DNA of 64,000 nucleotides, from contig JASAND010016413.1 of NCBI GenBank assembly GCA_030248195.1, positions 1 through 64,000 of the forward strand, in the 5' to 3' direction. Positions 1 to 10,720 of the stretch are shown in pieces; position 1 is the first letter of the stretch; each line of letters opens with the position of its first letter. The stretch is from Trissonchulus latispiculum (Eukaryota > Nematoda > Enoplea > Enoplida > Ironidae). The position numbers were made by a program, and so were the translations under genes. A model generated the notes under the pieces. The model made no database searches. It was given only the letters and a program-made list of their open reading frames with translations, and was not told the origin of the DNA.

Positions 1-985
1 AAATTTTTCAAACGTGGTCAAATTTGTACCAAATGAAAGCCCTAAGTGAGCTGAACAACTTTTGTCATAGAAGTGTGTACCTGGGGGTGGAAGTTGTAGA
101 GGGCTGTGGTGGGGTGGGGTGGGGACTTAGGCGATTTTGGGTCAAAAAATAAAATTTTCAAAAGTGGTCAAATTTGGTACCAAATGAAAGCCCTAAGTGA
201 GCTGAACAACTTTTGTCATAGAATTGCATGCTCAAAGTGGCTGTAGAGGCCTGTGGTGGTGGGGTGGGGTGGGGACTTAGGCGATTTTGTGTCAAAAATT
301 AAAATTTTCAAAAGTGGTCAAATTTGGTACCAAATGAAAGCCCGCATCGAACTGAGCAACTTTTGTCATAGAAGTGCGTACCTAAAGTGGCTGTAGAGGG
401 CTGTGGTGGGGTGGGGTGGGGACTTAGGCGATTTTGGTTAAAAATTTAAATTTTCAAAACTTCTCAAATTTGTTACCAATTCAAAGCCCTAATCGAACTT
501 AGAAAATTTTGTCATAGAATTGCGTACCTAAATTGGCTTTAGAGGGCTTTGTTGGTGTGGGTTGGGGACTTAGGCGATTTTGGTTAAAAATTAAAATTTT
601 CAAAACTGCTCAAATTTGGTACCAAATGAAAGCCCGCATCGAACTGAGCAACTTTTGTCATAGAAGTGCGTACCTAAAGTGGCTGTAGAGGCCTGTGGTG
701 GGGTGGGGTGGGGACTTAGGCGATTTTGGGTCAAAAATTAAAATTTTCAAAAGTGGTCAAATTTGGTACCAAATGAAAGCCCGCTTCGAACTGAGCAACT
801 TTTGTCATAGAAGTGCGTACCTAAAGTGGCTGTAGAGGGCTGTGGTGGGGTGGGGTGGGGACTTAGGCGATTTTGGGTCAAAAATTAAAATTTTCAAAAG
901 TGGTCAAATTTCGAGTCAAATGAAGGCCCTCATCGAACTGAACAACTTTCGCCATAGAACCACCCACCCAAACTTGCTGTGTCGG
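1..985. repeat. Tandem repeat, about 150-bp unit
   Basis: About 6.5 head-to-tail copies of a 146-150 bp unit. Unit starts, marked by an AAAATTTTCAAAA-type word, fall near 1, 151, 301, 447, 593, 740 and 887. Each unit also has a conserved TGAAAGCCC word, a CAACTTTTGTCATAG word and a GTGGGGTGGGGTGGGGAC tract. The fourth unit is the most diverged and the last fades out after about 960. The array touches the left edge, so its true length is unknown. No ORF is conserved across units. It is a satellite-like array and no function is evident. Confidence 0.9.
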
Positions 986-1079
986 ACTTATATACTTGCT
1001 TTCTCAACCGGAATTTAAACGACAGACATAGGCCCAACACACATATTATCCCCTTTTGTGCGGAGCATTTTTGTTACTT

Positions 1080-1107
1080 GTATATATATATACGTATATA
1101 TATATAT
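1080..1107. repeat. TA-rich microsatellite
   Basis: Alternating TA run interrupted by one CG step, directly next to the left end of the inverted-repeat element that begins at 1109. Confidence 0.8.
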
Positions 1108-1108
1108 G

Positions 1109-1448
1109 CTGGCATTTTTGAGGGTTTTGAAAGGGAGGGGGGCTTCACCCACCCACCCCCCAGGGAGGGGGGAGTGGGGGGGCGAGTCCAAGGTATAAAA
1201 TACCAAACTTTTTAGCGAAAAATCTGCATTTTTATGTAAAAACACAAAAAATCGATGTATTTAAGTTTAAAATTAACTTATAATTCCATAAATTAGCTAA
1301 AAATTCAGAAAATTTTTGAAAACTTGACCTCAAAAACTTAATTTTTCGACACACTTGAGCGACCCCCAAATATGTGGGGGGGGCTTGCCGAAAAGTGGGG
1401 GCTGCCAAAAGTGGGGGCCCACCACCACCCCCCCACTAAAAATGCCAG
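1109..1448. mobile_element. Short terminal-inverted-repeat element (MITE-like)
   Basis: The left end CTGGCATTTTT is matched by AAAATGCCAG at the right end. Inside each end lie long G and C tracts (1131-1180 and 1372-1435). The element is 340 bp with no coding potential. A target duplication is not clear because the left flank is TA-repeat. It resembles the other short G-tract elements at 4384-4686, 5054-5456 and 8557-8963, which have clearer borders. Confidence 0.55.
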
Positions 1449-2840
1449 TATTATACATATTAGGGATCGACCGGAACCGGAACTGGCTTTAAAAAACCGG
1501 AACCGGAACCAGCTCTTTAACACTACAAAAATTGAAAATTTTTTCTGACGTTTTGGACAATTTTTGCACAATTTTTCGCTTTTTTGTAGTTACCAGAACA
1601 TTATAATAACTTTTGAATTATATTTTATATAGTTATTTCAATGCACGAACATGAAATTTGCAATTTATTAAGAGATTTTTGTCTAATAGCATAGTTAAAC
1701 TTTACTCTATAGCTTTAAAATTAATTAAAAATAAATGAAAATTTAAAATTAATTATACACGGTATGGATATTATAGGGGGGCGCGAGAGCGACCCCCTAT
1801 AATATGGGTGTAAAAGGCGCTGCGCGGCCCTTTGAGACTCGTTCGAGCACCGTGCCAGCTCAATACTGAACGAAACTCGGCAAGTTTGGTATCGTTGGAA
1901 TCTACTCGACGAGTACAACACGTTGCAAAAAAGTTTTGTTCAAAATTTTCAACTTTGAAAATTTTCGCTTCCGGACAAGTTAGGTCCGTTTGTTTTTTTT
2001 CTGTGCAAGTCACGCTTGGAAAAATGCAATCTTGTGCAGAGGTGTTTGAAAGATGTGGACGTTTTCAGCCGGAAAGGTTTATATTTTCTGAAAGCCGATA
2101 TTGTCCCGTGTACCCCGCGCTATATTTATTCGCTGCCCGGGGCCCGGCATGCCACCTGTGCGGCCGGCCAAAAGTGGCCAAACGGCGTTTTTGGTCAAAA
2201 AAGGCCAATTTTGTGTCACGGCTACAGGGCTCAGGGAACAAGATAGAGAGACGCGGCTTGCTGCATAAGAAACATTGGGATGGGTAGCGTGTCATAACGT
2301 TGGCCGATTTTTGATTTAGGTCCTGGACCGTTCTGGCGGCCGGTCCAAAGTTAGTCGGTCGAAATGACCATTTTCGAAAAATTTCTAAGTCCCAACTCTA
2401 CAGAAGATAGTAGAGTACTTCATTGAAAATAGTCAAAATAGGCCTAAATATGCTGTTTTGGGCCATATATTGGGACGCATATAGTGGTTATCGGAGTCGC
2501 TGAACACGATGAGCACAGTTGCAGCGCGGTGCGGTGCTGCTATCATGCTGCACTGTTATGCAGCAACCATAGCACGCTGTCTGTAGACTTACTGTAAACG
2601 GCTAAACATATGAAACTTCGTGAAAATTGTGTCTGGAGTAAGGGGGTATTGTAGCTATGTTAGTTGGTGCACTCTCTAGCTTCCACCGTGCTGTATGTGC
2701 TGCCCCAAACACAGCACAGTCTATAGCAAGTTATTCATTCGTCACTGGTATTTGAAATTCGGCATACAGATAGTTTAGGACATGACAAACTATTATAGAT
2801 ACGTTTCGTATACTTATTACGATGTTACTATGTGGTTGCG
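1449..2840. other. No gene seen; one hAT-like end fragment
   Basis: Near 1460-1520 a TAGGGATCG start is followed by repeated CCGGAACCGGAA words, like the ends of the element at 8349-12078; no partner end was found. At 1769-1806 a short perfect hairpin (TATTATAGGGGG with CCCCCTATAATA) stands alone. The longest reading frame (1832-2287) shows no recognisable domain and overlaps frames on both strands. 2500-2840 has degenerate GC-rich words related to the repeat that follows. Confidence 0.4.
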
Positions 2841-3315
2841 CTGCAGTGCAGTGCTGCAGAGGTACAGCACGGCCTATAACTAACTACAGATAAGTTGCAA
2901 TCGTCCAAAATTTTGCATGCAAGTGCGGCAGAGTATTGCAAATGGTGCCATATGAATTTCCTTCACCGACAGTAAAGTTTGTTTCTAGTTGCGCTGCAGT
3001 ACAGTGCTGCTGAAGTACAGCACGGCCTATAACTCGCTACAGGTAAGTTGCAATCGTCCGAAATTTTGTATAAAAGTGCGGAAGAGCATGCAAATCGTGC
3101 CGTATGAGTTTCCTTCGCTGGTAATAAAGCTTGCATCTGGTTGCGCTGCAGTAGAGTGCTGCTGAAGTACAGCACGGCCTAGAACTAGTTACAAATAAGT
3201 TGAAATCTTCCGAAATTTTGCACACAAGTGCGGCAGAGCATTGCAAATCGTGCTGTATGAGTTTCCTTCACTGACAGTAAAGTTTGGATCTGGTTGTGCT
3301 GCAGTAGAGTGCTGT
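2841..3315. repeat. Tandem repeat, about 153-bp unit
   Basis: Three full units plus a partial one start at the CTGCAGT(A/G)(C/G)AGTGCTG word near 2841, 2994, 3146 and 3299, giving periods of 152-153 bp. The unit holds conserved AGTACAGCACGGCC and AGTTGCAAT(C)GTCC words. It is unrelated in sequence to the 1-985 array despite the similar period. Reading frames inside it are not conserved between units. Confidence 0.85.
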
Positions 3316-3527
3316 ATGCTATATACAGTAACTAAAACTATTGCAGCCATGGGTATATACTGGATGTTGGATTTCTGTCAAAAGAGAAAAGGGAAGAAAT
3401 TGGAACTTTTCAAGCTTCTTTGTTCTGTACTTCGGTTGACAATTAATGATTGGCGGAATTTTTAAAGTTTCTTTCACACAGCTTTAACGTTTTTGGTTTT
3501 TACTGAGAACCTTAAAAATGAAATAGG

Positions 3528-4189
3528 ACAAGAATAAAAATGCTCCGGTGGAGCATGAAAAATGCAATATGGGTGACATTAGGTTGTAAATGGACAGAGG
3601 ACTAGGTTTTAAAACGTTAATATGGGAGGGGCAGGTTGTAAATGCCAGGAGGACTAGGTTAAAAGCGCACTAATATGGACCAGCTTCGCTGAACAACCCA
3701 TATTCGCGGCCACTCATGCTCCACATGACATGCAGCGAGCGGGACGATTTTGAAATATTAACGCTGATTTCAAATAAACAATGCAGTTCTGGTAGAAAGG
3801 TGTTCAAGGTATTTCTTCTGCACTGTCAGCGCAAAATCTTGTATGTATTAAGTTGACGCGAAAAGCAGTTGACATCATGTACGTGTAAGTTGTATAATAA
3901 GGAGAACCACTACATTACACTTGCAGTCCATGCTGACAAATCGTACAATTTTCCGAAGAACTGCCGATAGCAACAGCAAGCAGCAGCCGATAGAAACTGG
4001 GCAATTTTCGCGAATATGGGTTGTTCAGCGAAGCTGGTCCGTATTAGTGCGCTTTTAACCTAGTCCTCCTGGCATTTACAACCTGCCCCTCGCATATTAA
4101 CGTTTTAAAACCTAGTCCTCTGTCCATTTGCAACCTAATGTCACCCATATTGCTTTTTTCATGCTCCACCGGAGCATTTTTATTCTTGT
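3528..4189. mobile_element. Foldback MITE with about 180-bp inverted ends
   Basis: The ends ACAAGAATAAAAATGCTCC (left) and GGAGCATTTTTATTCTTGT (right) open long inverted arms, 3528-3720 and 4003-4189, which match almost throughout. Shared words include GACTAGGTTTTAAAACGTTAATA and its complement, and CCAGCTTCGCTGAACAACCC and its complement. The 280-bp centre is not palindromic. No ORF is present and no target duplication is obvious. It is a non-autonomous DNA element whose superfamily I cannot assign. Confidence 0.8.
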
Positions 4190-4383
4190 GTAATATATAT
4201 TATAAAGTAAATGGGGGAGATAGATACTGTTTGTACATGCATGTGCATGCGTTCATGGGCAACCAGACCATAGTGCATATATATATACGTCTGTACAAGC
4301 CTGAGTGACTCAGCTGTGCAGTGTAATGCAGGAAGTTATAGTATGTACCTAGTCACCATTTAGTCAGCTAAGATTTCATCTTA

Positions 4384-4686
4384 CAGGGTATTTTTTAGGG
4401 ATTTTTTCCGGGGGGGGGGCGGGCCTGAGGGGGGGAAGAATTTTTTGCAAAAATTAGCCAAAACATGGTATTTTTTGGCGTATCTTGCATGGTGAAACGC
4501 AAAAAGTTCTCAAAAATGCCAGGATTTAAGCTAAAAATGCTATTTTTACGAAAAAGTCTCTGTAAATTTTTGAAAATTGGCCTATTTTTGGCAAAAATTT
4601 GGGCCTCCAAAAAATCCCGGGGGGAAGCAAAAATCCCGGGAGGGGGCGATTTCGGGGGGGGCGCCCCCCCTGTAAAAAATACCCTG
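4384..4686. mobile_element. Short inverted-repeat element with 5-bp TSD
   Basis: The ends CAGGGTATTTTTTA and TAAAAAATACCCTG are inverted repeats, and TCTTA flanks both sides (4379-4383 and 4687-4691). G/C tracts lie inside each end. It is 303 bp, non-coding, and lies in sequence upstream of the first visible HYPK exon, probably within an intron. The CAGGG start is hAT-like, but a 5-bp duplication is short for hAT. Confidence 0.65.
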
Positions 4687-4790
4687 TCTTATATAGCATA
4701 TGGTATTCGTTTATATTATTCATGTTCAGCTATTTTCTGCTTTGGATTTTTGTTACTTGTAATTGCTATTATTCTACTTTCCTACTTTAG

Positions 4791-5971
4791 GCCGTCCACT
4801 TAATCGAGAACGGTGAGGCCCGTAAGATCAAAAACAAAGATTTGGAAAAAATTGTCATCAGAAAAGAAGATATTGAACTAATTGTAAGAAACCTACTTAC
4901 GTAATGCTTACACAATAGTTGTTTTTCAAGGTTCACTGTTTTTCAGGAATATGTGGAATAATAGGGGCCACATTTAAAATTTTCCTAATAAGTCAGATTT
5001 TGTGTTTGCAACACCAATACTGAGTTCGAAATACCTACGTATGTGGTCTGACCCAGGCGCGTAGCCAGGGGGGGGGAATGGGGGGAATTCCCCCCCCCCG
5101 AAATTGTGTTGCCCCCCAGGAATTTTCTTCCTGCTACATGTAAAACGCCTATTTTTTAAAAACTTTTCGCGCCTTCGGCGCGAAATAAGTGTTTTATCCC
5201 ATTACAATACGTGTTTCGCACTACAAAAAGGATACCAATTACCCTATTTGGTCTATTTTGACCACCTTCTGCATCATTTGGGTGCATGGACAAGCACTGC
5301 GCCTTAAATATTATTGTAATTTCAACGAATGCTCGGTAAAAATTCCAAGAAGTTCACGAAATAGAAAATTTTCTCAGCTTCTGGGGGGCTCCGCCCCCCA
5401 GGCCCCCCGAAAAAATTTTGCATTCCCCCTCCCGAAATTATTTTCTGGCTACGCTAGTGGTCTGACCAGCATGCATCATTTATGTGTATAGAAACGTACT
5501 GAGTCTTAGTTCTTTTCCCAAGAATGCGTTGTAAAAATTGTTCAGACGTTCCAAATACAAAAATTTCTCAGCTTTCGGGTCAGCCCCCAGATCTGCCCCT
5601 TAATTTTAGCATTCTGTCCCCTCGCCTCCTCCGAAGGTTTGTCTTGCTGCGCTAGAGTCGTCTATTGACACTGTTTGCCTGTTTCCAACATGACTGCTAA
5701 ATTTATCTAACTTGTCACGTTTTATCATGTTTCGTTGATGAGAGAACCTGTGGCCACATTTTGCCACCTACCGGACTTCTTATTACTGATAACTCTAGTT
5801 TGTCCTTTCCGTATCAATCAGCTGTTGAATCTTATCAGTTTGCTTTAATTTAAATATTCATTTTTATAGATGAACGAAATGGAGGTCAGTCGTGGCGTTG
5901 CAGAGCAGAAGCTCCGAGAACATAAAGGAAGTGCAAAAGACGCTGTTATGGCTATGTTAGAACTTACCTAG
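4791..5971 (+). CDS. HYPK: HYPK-like protein, C-terminal two exons (5' part not found)
   Basis: Two exons were found: 4791-4883, preceded by a TTTAG acceptor and followed by a GTAAG donor, and 5870-5971, preceded by TATAG and ending in TAG. Both are phase 0 and encode 64 residues. The end, KEDIELIMNEMEVSRG onward, matches the UBA-like domain shared by HYPK and the NAC alpha subunit. The pairing of IRKEDIELIM with EMEVSR fits HYPK best. HYPK is a small ribosome-associated chaperone and regulator of the NatA N-terminal acetyltransferase. The family is about 130 residues, so roughly half is missing; I could not find the upstream exon(s), and they may lie left of 4791 among repeats or outside the window. 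The intron 4884-5869 holds a hAT-like MITE. NAC alpha is the main alternative. Confidence 0.8.
5054..5456. mobile_element. hAT-like MITE in a HYPK intron
   Basis: The ends CAGGCGCGTAGCCAGG and CTGGCTACGCTAGTG are imperfect inverted repeats, with G/C tracts just inside. An 11-bp direct repeat GTGGTCTGACC flanks the element (5043-5053 and 5457-5467) and contains a plausible 8-bp hAT duplication, GTCTGACC. A GGGGGGCTCCGCCCCCC hairpin lies near 5384. No transposase is encoded. Confidence 0.8.
5518..5660. repeat. Decayed second copy of the TAGCCAGG-type MITE
   Basis: This stretch aligns with the right part of the neighbouring element (5320-5456): a GTAAAAATT word, then TTTCTCAGCTT, a C-tract, TTTTGCATTC-like and CTGCGCTAG-like words in the same order, with many substitutions. 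It looks like an older copy of the same family in the same intron. Confidence 0.5.
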
Positions 5972-6015
5972 GTTCAATAGAAAGCTGCATTTTTGTATGT
6001 TGCATTGTACTAAAG

Positions 6016-6021
6016 AATAAA
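6016..6021 (+). promoter_or_regulatory. AATAAA polyadenylation signal for the HYPK-like gene
   Basis: The hexamer AATAAA lies 45 nt after the TAG stop, which is a normal position for 3' end formation. Confidence 0.65.
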
Positions 6022-6707
6022 ATAACGAAACATTCGTATCATCATAGTATGTACCATTACATAGTAAATTCAATAGTGTCGGCTAAATTTTACAAAATTT
6101 AGCATTTGTATTAAATTCTACGGGCATTCAAACTTTCATACGTCCGAGATTCGGAAACATGCAATGTGTCCGACTCGGTCGGCTGAAGGCTTCTTTTTAC
6201 TTCTACTTTAAGTATGAACCTAAACATGTATACTAAAATAAATGATTTTCCATTTGCATGTTACTGGCAAATGCAGCGCGATGCACGTCAGAGCGTGCGC
6301 TGATGTATTTGTACGAACAAATCTTCCATAGGAAAAGAGATATGTAAGAACTAGCTTTCTAACGATTGAAAGTATTTTGAAATTGGCCAACTCTGCACAG
6401 AGTGATTTTGGTCAAATGTTATCTATGTTCATACAAGGTTAGTTTCTGTAAAGCTAGTTTGCTTTGTGCACTAGGAACTAGAATTGTTCGGGGGCTGGAC
6501 TTCGGGCCGGCCCCCACTCCAACCGATTCAGCCCCCTTCCCAAAATTGAGGCCAGACCGTGGCCCAGCCCCCAATTTTGGGGGCCGGTGTCGTATAATAT
6601 TTCCCCCGTGATATCTGATTCGTTAACCTGCAGTTGGCTAAAGGCTTTGTAAGATGAGACAGATTTCGCAATTAAACCATGTTTGTTTCAAAGGTGATCG
6701 ATCGTCC
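6022..6707. other. Intergenic, no gene seen
   Basis: AT-rich sequence with one GC-rich island at 6490-6605 made of GGGGGC/GCCCCC words, similar in flavour to short islands near 12195-12232 and 59245-59290. No coding signal is supported. Confidence 0.4.
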
Positions 6708-6715
6708 ATTACTCT

Positions 6716-8187
6716 CAGGGTTTTTTGTTTTTGCGTCCAGATGTGCGTCTGGACGCAAAGTTTCTTATCTGGACGCAATGAAATTTTAGCGGGACGCAAG
6801 CTAGACGCAACATTATTTCGGGAGAAAATTCACTTTTGTAAGAGTAAAAACTTTAAATGTTTCCAGTACCAATTTTTCCGTTTTTTCCAAAAATTTCTTC
6901 GGGTCCTGGGGGCTCCGCCCCCAGACCCCCGGTGTTTCCCACTTTGTCATGGAATGCCAAGGTGCAAGGTCATGTCTCAATGTTACTCAATGTTATTTGT
7001 TAAGTTGTTGTCCACCTGCATCCATATATCAGATCTTTTGGAACTCATGAATTTCACGTCAATAAATACATAGAGATTACTAGGTGCATTTATATACATT
7101 TATATATATTTATACATTTATATTGATCTCATTCAACAGTTCAGGCAGGATCAAGATTAGTACTAAAGTAAAACCACGAAATTAACAAAATTTGTAACTG
7201 TAGCAGAAGCAGAATATCCAAATTTTTTTGGTTCTTCTAAACGTTTTTCGCAAAAAATAAACAAATGGCAACTTAAAATAATGCAAGATTACCATTTTTC
7301 TGAAATTTTCAAATACAAAAGACGTATGTACGAGCAATTCACTATCAATTTTGCTTCACTGTTTTGCTTCACAAATGCTTCACTGTTTTGCAGTTGAATA
7401 ACGCTGCACGGAGCATACACGCTTCTCTATTGATTTTATACTGACTTTATTCAAAATTCAAGAATTCACAGATGCAATTAACACAAAAAATGCATTAGCG
7501 TTAGGAGCTTTAGTTAGAATAAATGTAACAGTTGCCAAATAATCTTTTTAAACATTTCAACAAAGGATTTAATGCGTAATTTCGAAAAATCTCCACGCCC
7601 CCCAGACCCCCCGGTGCTCATTTGCAATAATCCTGCTATTAAGGATCACCAGTTGTCAAAGTTTGCGAAACCGAATGTATGTTTTAATGTTTGCTACCTT
7701 TCTTCTCAATGATATTCCTAAATATTTCATAAATTTTTAATACTTTAATTAGTTTAACTAACATTGAAATATCGGAATAATGTGTGTCAATAATATATAT
7801 ATATCGAAAATTACTAAGTTCTGCAACAGATGCCAAATAAAATCTTTTTAAACATTTCCATTACGGATTATTCTGTAATTTCAAAAAATTCTTCAACTTC
7901 TGGGGGCTCCGCCCCCCCAGACCCCCCGTCGTGTATGTTGGACGCATCTATATTCTTGGTAGGTAATCCTGTAATCGTGCATTACCGTTAAGCAGCATCA
8001 GCTTTCTAAATAGTCTAAATAGCTTTGCACTAAAGAAATTATCGAAATTTTTATAAATAAAACAATTTTTGCACTAAAAACACGCTAAAACAAGATTTCT
8101 GCCTGGACGCAAAATTTCTTACGGGACGCAACTTAAATTTAGCGGGACGCAAGGTTGACGCAAATCCGAAAACCAAAAAAAACCCTG
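6716..8187. mobile_element. Non-autonomous hAT-type element, perfect 8-bp TSD
   Basis: A 1472-bp element starts CAGGGTTTTTTGTTTTTGCG and ends with a matching inverted end closing in AAAACCCTG. The 8-bp duplication ATTACTCT is perfect (6708-6715 and 8188-8195). Both ends carry repeated GGGACGCAA / TGGACGCAA words (6735-6810 and 8102-8163) as subterminal repeats. Inside are three dispersed GGGGGCTCCGCCCCC-like hairpins or fragments (near 6907, 7600 and 7900). No transposase ORF exists, so it must be mobilised in trans. Confidence 0.85.
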
Positions 8188-8556
8188 ATTACTCTCTGAG
8201 CTATTTTAGAGAGGACAGCACGCAGGCTTAGACAGGAGCCAGGCATTCCAGACCATGTTTATTAGAAAGGTTGCAGAATCATTGAGAATCTTTGTGTATA
8301 CATCGCAGAGTTGGAAGTGGGCCGAGGGTACCCACGGGTACCTGCGGGTAGTGCTGGGACCGGTTCCGATTTTTGAAACCGGTTCCGGTTCTAGCTACCT
8401 GTTCCGGTTCCAATTGGTATTTTTGATAAAAAGGCTAAAATCACACGATTTTTTAATTTTTTTGACAATTGCTATAAAAACTTATATTTAACTACACAAA
8501 GCTATGAACGTGTTTTTAAACAGTATTTCTGCTTACTTTTTACTATTTACATACAA

Positions 8557-8963
8557 CACTTGCGGATCCAGGATTTCGTGACGGGGGGGGCGGTAAAATT
8601 TTTCAGGGGGGGTCTGGGGGGCGGAGCCCCCCAGAAGTTGAAGAAAGTTTTTGTTTTTGCAATAAAATCGGTCTTCGGATCTTTAATTCTTTTTATACTT
8701 AAGAACTGAACAAAGTTTTAAAAATTCTTGACATTTTTAGGCAAAAATGGTAATTTTTTCCGAAAAATCGGATGCATTTCAAGCTTATATATTCTTTGCA
8801 AATGCAATAAATATGCGGTTAAAAAGTAGAAAATTCGCGCCGAAGGCGCGAAATTTTTTAGTTTTTGCCCTTTTTCCTCTTTCTCTCCTTAATTTTTCCT
8901 ACCTTCGAATCGCGACGGAAGGGGGCGGCCGCCCCCCCCCGACCCCCCCTGGATCCGCCCCTG
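8557..8963. mobile_element. hAT MITE, CAGGGGCGGATCC type, perfect 8-bp TSD
   Basis: A 407-bp element with 16-bp inverted ends CACTTGCGGATCCAGG and (complement of the right end) CAGGGGCGGATCCAGG. The target duplication ACATACAA is perfect at 8549-8556 and 8964-8971. It contains long G tracts, a GGGGCGGAGCCCC hairpin and a CGCGCCGAAGGCGCG palindrome near 8838. It is nested in the 8349-12078 element, so it is the younger insertion. No transposase is present. Confidence 0.9.
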
Positions 8964-9526
8964 ACATACAAATATGTTTATATACTGTGAAAAAGTGGTC
9001 TGTTTCATTTTTACCAATATGTTGGGGAAATTTTAGCTACCAGAGCTTAGACCAAAATACTAAGTATTCTCAATCTAGATAAACATTTAGCTACTGCCCT
9101 TCAGAAAGCGAACGTCGCACAGAACTTTCCTCGACCAATTTCAAGCAGTACAATAAAATTTGCTTATCGATTCAACAGCTACAGTTACAACATTACAAAA
9201 CTTAATCATTGAAAAAGCAGTTAATCTCATCTCGGGGTCGAAGATTTTTTGAGATCGAAAACTATAGCAGAAAACATTGGGGAAAATCGTTGAACGAGAA
9301 TTACAACTTTTCGAGCACTTATATGCAGCACACAGGTACAACTAACTTCATACTTTTAAAACCAATAATTGTATTTTAAAATAATTAAAATCAAGTTGCT
9401 ACGTTTTTATTTTACATAGAATAATTTGTGTAGCTGAAATAAACAAATTTGTAACAAAAGAGCGCTAATTCCCTATCAAATCCTAAACCTATATATTACC
9501 AAAAAGTACTAAAATATGACTATGGG

Positions 9527-9845
9527 TCGATTCACAAAAAGTACTTAAACGGCTTAGCTTAAACGAAGTGGTTTTTGTGAAACCGATTTCTACTTAAACG
9601 GCTTAAACGACTTAAACGACTTAACTTAAGTCGTTTAAGTAGACCCCCTTTCACAAAAAACCAGCTACTTAAACTTTAAGTAAAGTGGCGTTTCACAAAT
9701 ACAGGTCTACTTAAACTCTCAGCGACTTAAACTTTAAGCCGTTTAAGTAGAACTGCTTTCATAAAAACTACTTAGTTTAAGTAGTTTAAGTAGACCGCTT
9801 AAATGCAGTTCAAAATCAGTCATTTTTAAGCTCCGTAAATTTACG
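9527..9845. repeat. Dense CTTAAACGACTTAAAC palindromic repeats
   Basis: Many copies of ACTTAAAC and GTTTAAGT in both orientations follow a GGGTCGATTCACAAAAAG start. Words resembling TTTCACAAAAA recur every 60-80 bp. A second cluster of the same words lies at 11380-11480. The style matches the clusters at 32073-33948 and 61049-61530, although the repeated words differ. Confidence 0.6.
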
Positions 9846-10289
9846 GGGCTTAAACGACTTAAACGAAAGAATGTGCATTTGAATGGCCATTTTAAAAGCT
9901 TCATAACTTACGCAATTTTGGGAGTTGAAAAGTCGTTCTTATATTGTTCGAAAGCTCTCAACGAGTGCTTTAATTCTAAAATACCGGTACAAGCGTAACT
10001 ATTTTTTAAGATCCGTTAATACTTCAAATACTAAATTTTTTGTCTAATTTTAGCTTGTATCAGCTTCTAAATGAAAAGGAAGCCTTCTAAATGAACAAAG
10101 CAAAGCTTGATTTGCTTGAAAATGTTGTCCCAAATGAGAACCAATTGTTTTTTACACAATTAACAAGCTGACTTGCATAAGATGATTTTGACTCAATGGC
10201 AACACTCTAGGGCTTGCTCTGGCTCTAGCACACAACAATTTTAGCATGACTAAAATTTTTTTACATTTATAAGTAACAATTACACAAGG

Positions 10290-10720
10290 TAGCTTATCGT
10301 GGTGATTCCTTTTGGCGACATCAACTTTGAACCATTAGTATTCATTTAATTCTGGGAGCGAAGAAGCCATCATACATCAAAATGTGGCTGAACATTTTTA
10401 ACTATACAATGAAATTAATATTAATATTATTAATATTAATTAATTTAATTAATTAATTAATTTAATTAAACTAATGATTTTTTGAAGAAGTGAAGTTGAG
10501 ATTTTTTACCGGCTAAAGTAATTTTTTGCCGAGACATCTTTTACATCATTCGATACCTCTGCCCAGTAGCTGGTGGACCATTTCTTAGTTACTATGAACT
10601 CATTTTGTGATGGAGAAATCGGCAAAATGTATGCGTAACCTGGATTTTGCCAACACTTTGTAACTTTGACAAGCTATCGCTTTAGCCAAAAAAATGCCTG
10701 CGAGAGCAACCCTAATCGAT
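10290..10720. repeat. Degenerate copy of the GTGGTGATTCC element
   Basis: It aligns with 59924-60310 over several hundred bases: GTGGTGATTCC, then GACATCAACTTTGAACCATTA, GAAGCCAT, CATCAAAATGT, CATTCGATA, and GTGCGTAACCTG-like words in the same order. The right terminus could not be placed. Confidence 0.6.
10420..10470. repeat. AT low-complexity run
   Basis: AATTAATTAAT-type simple sequence about 50 bp long. Confidence 0.85.

Noticed and set aside
1832..2287. 151-residue open frame on the plus strand
   Set aside because: No domain, overlapping frames of similar length on both strands, GC-rich repeat-like context, no splice or promoter support.
4465..4803. 112-residue frame that runs into the HYPK exon
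   Set aside because: It is in a different frame from the HYPK exon and its first half is the G-tract MITE.
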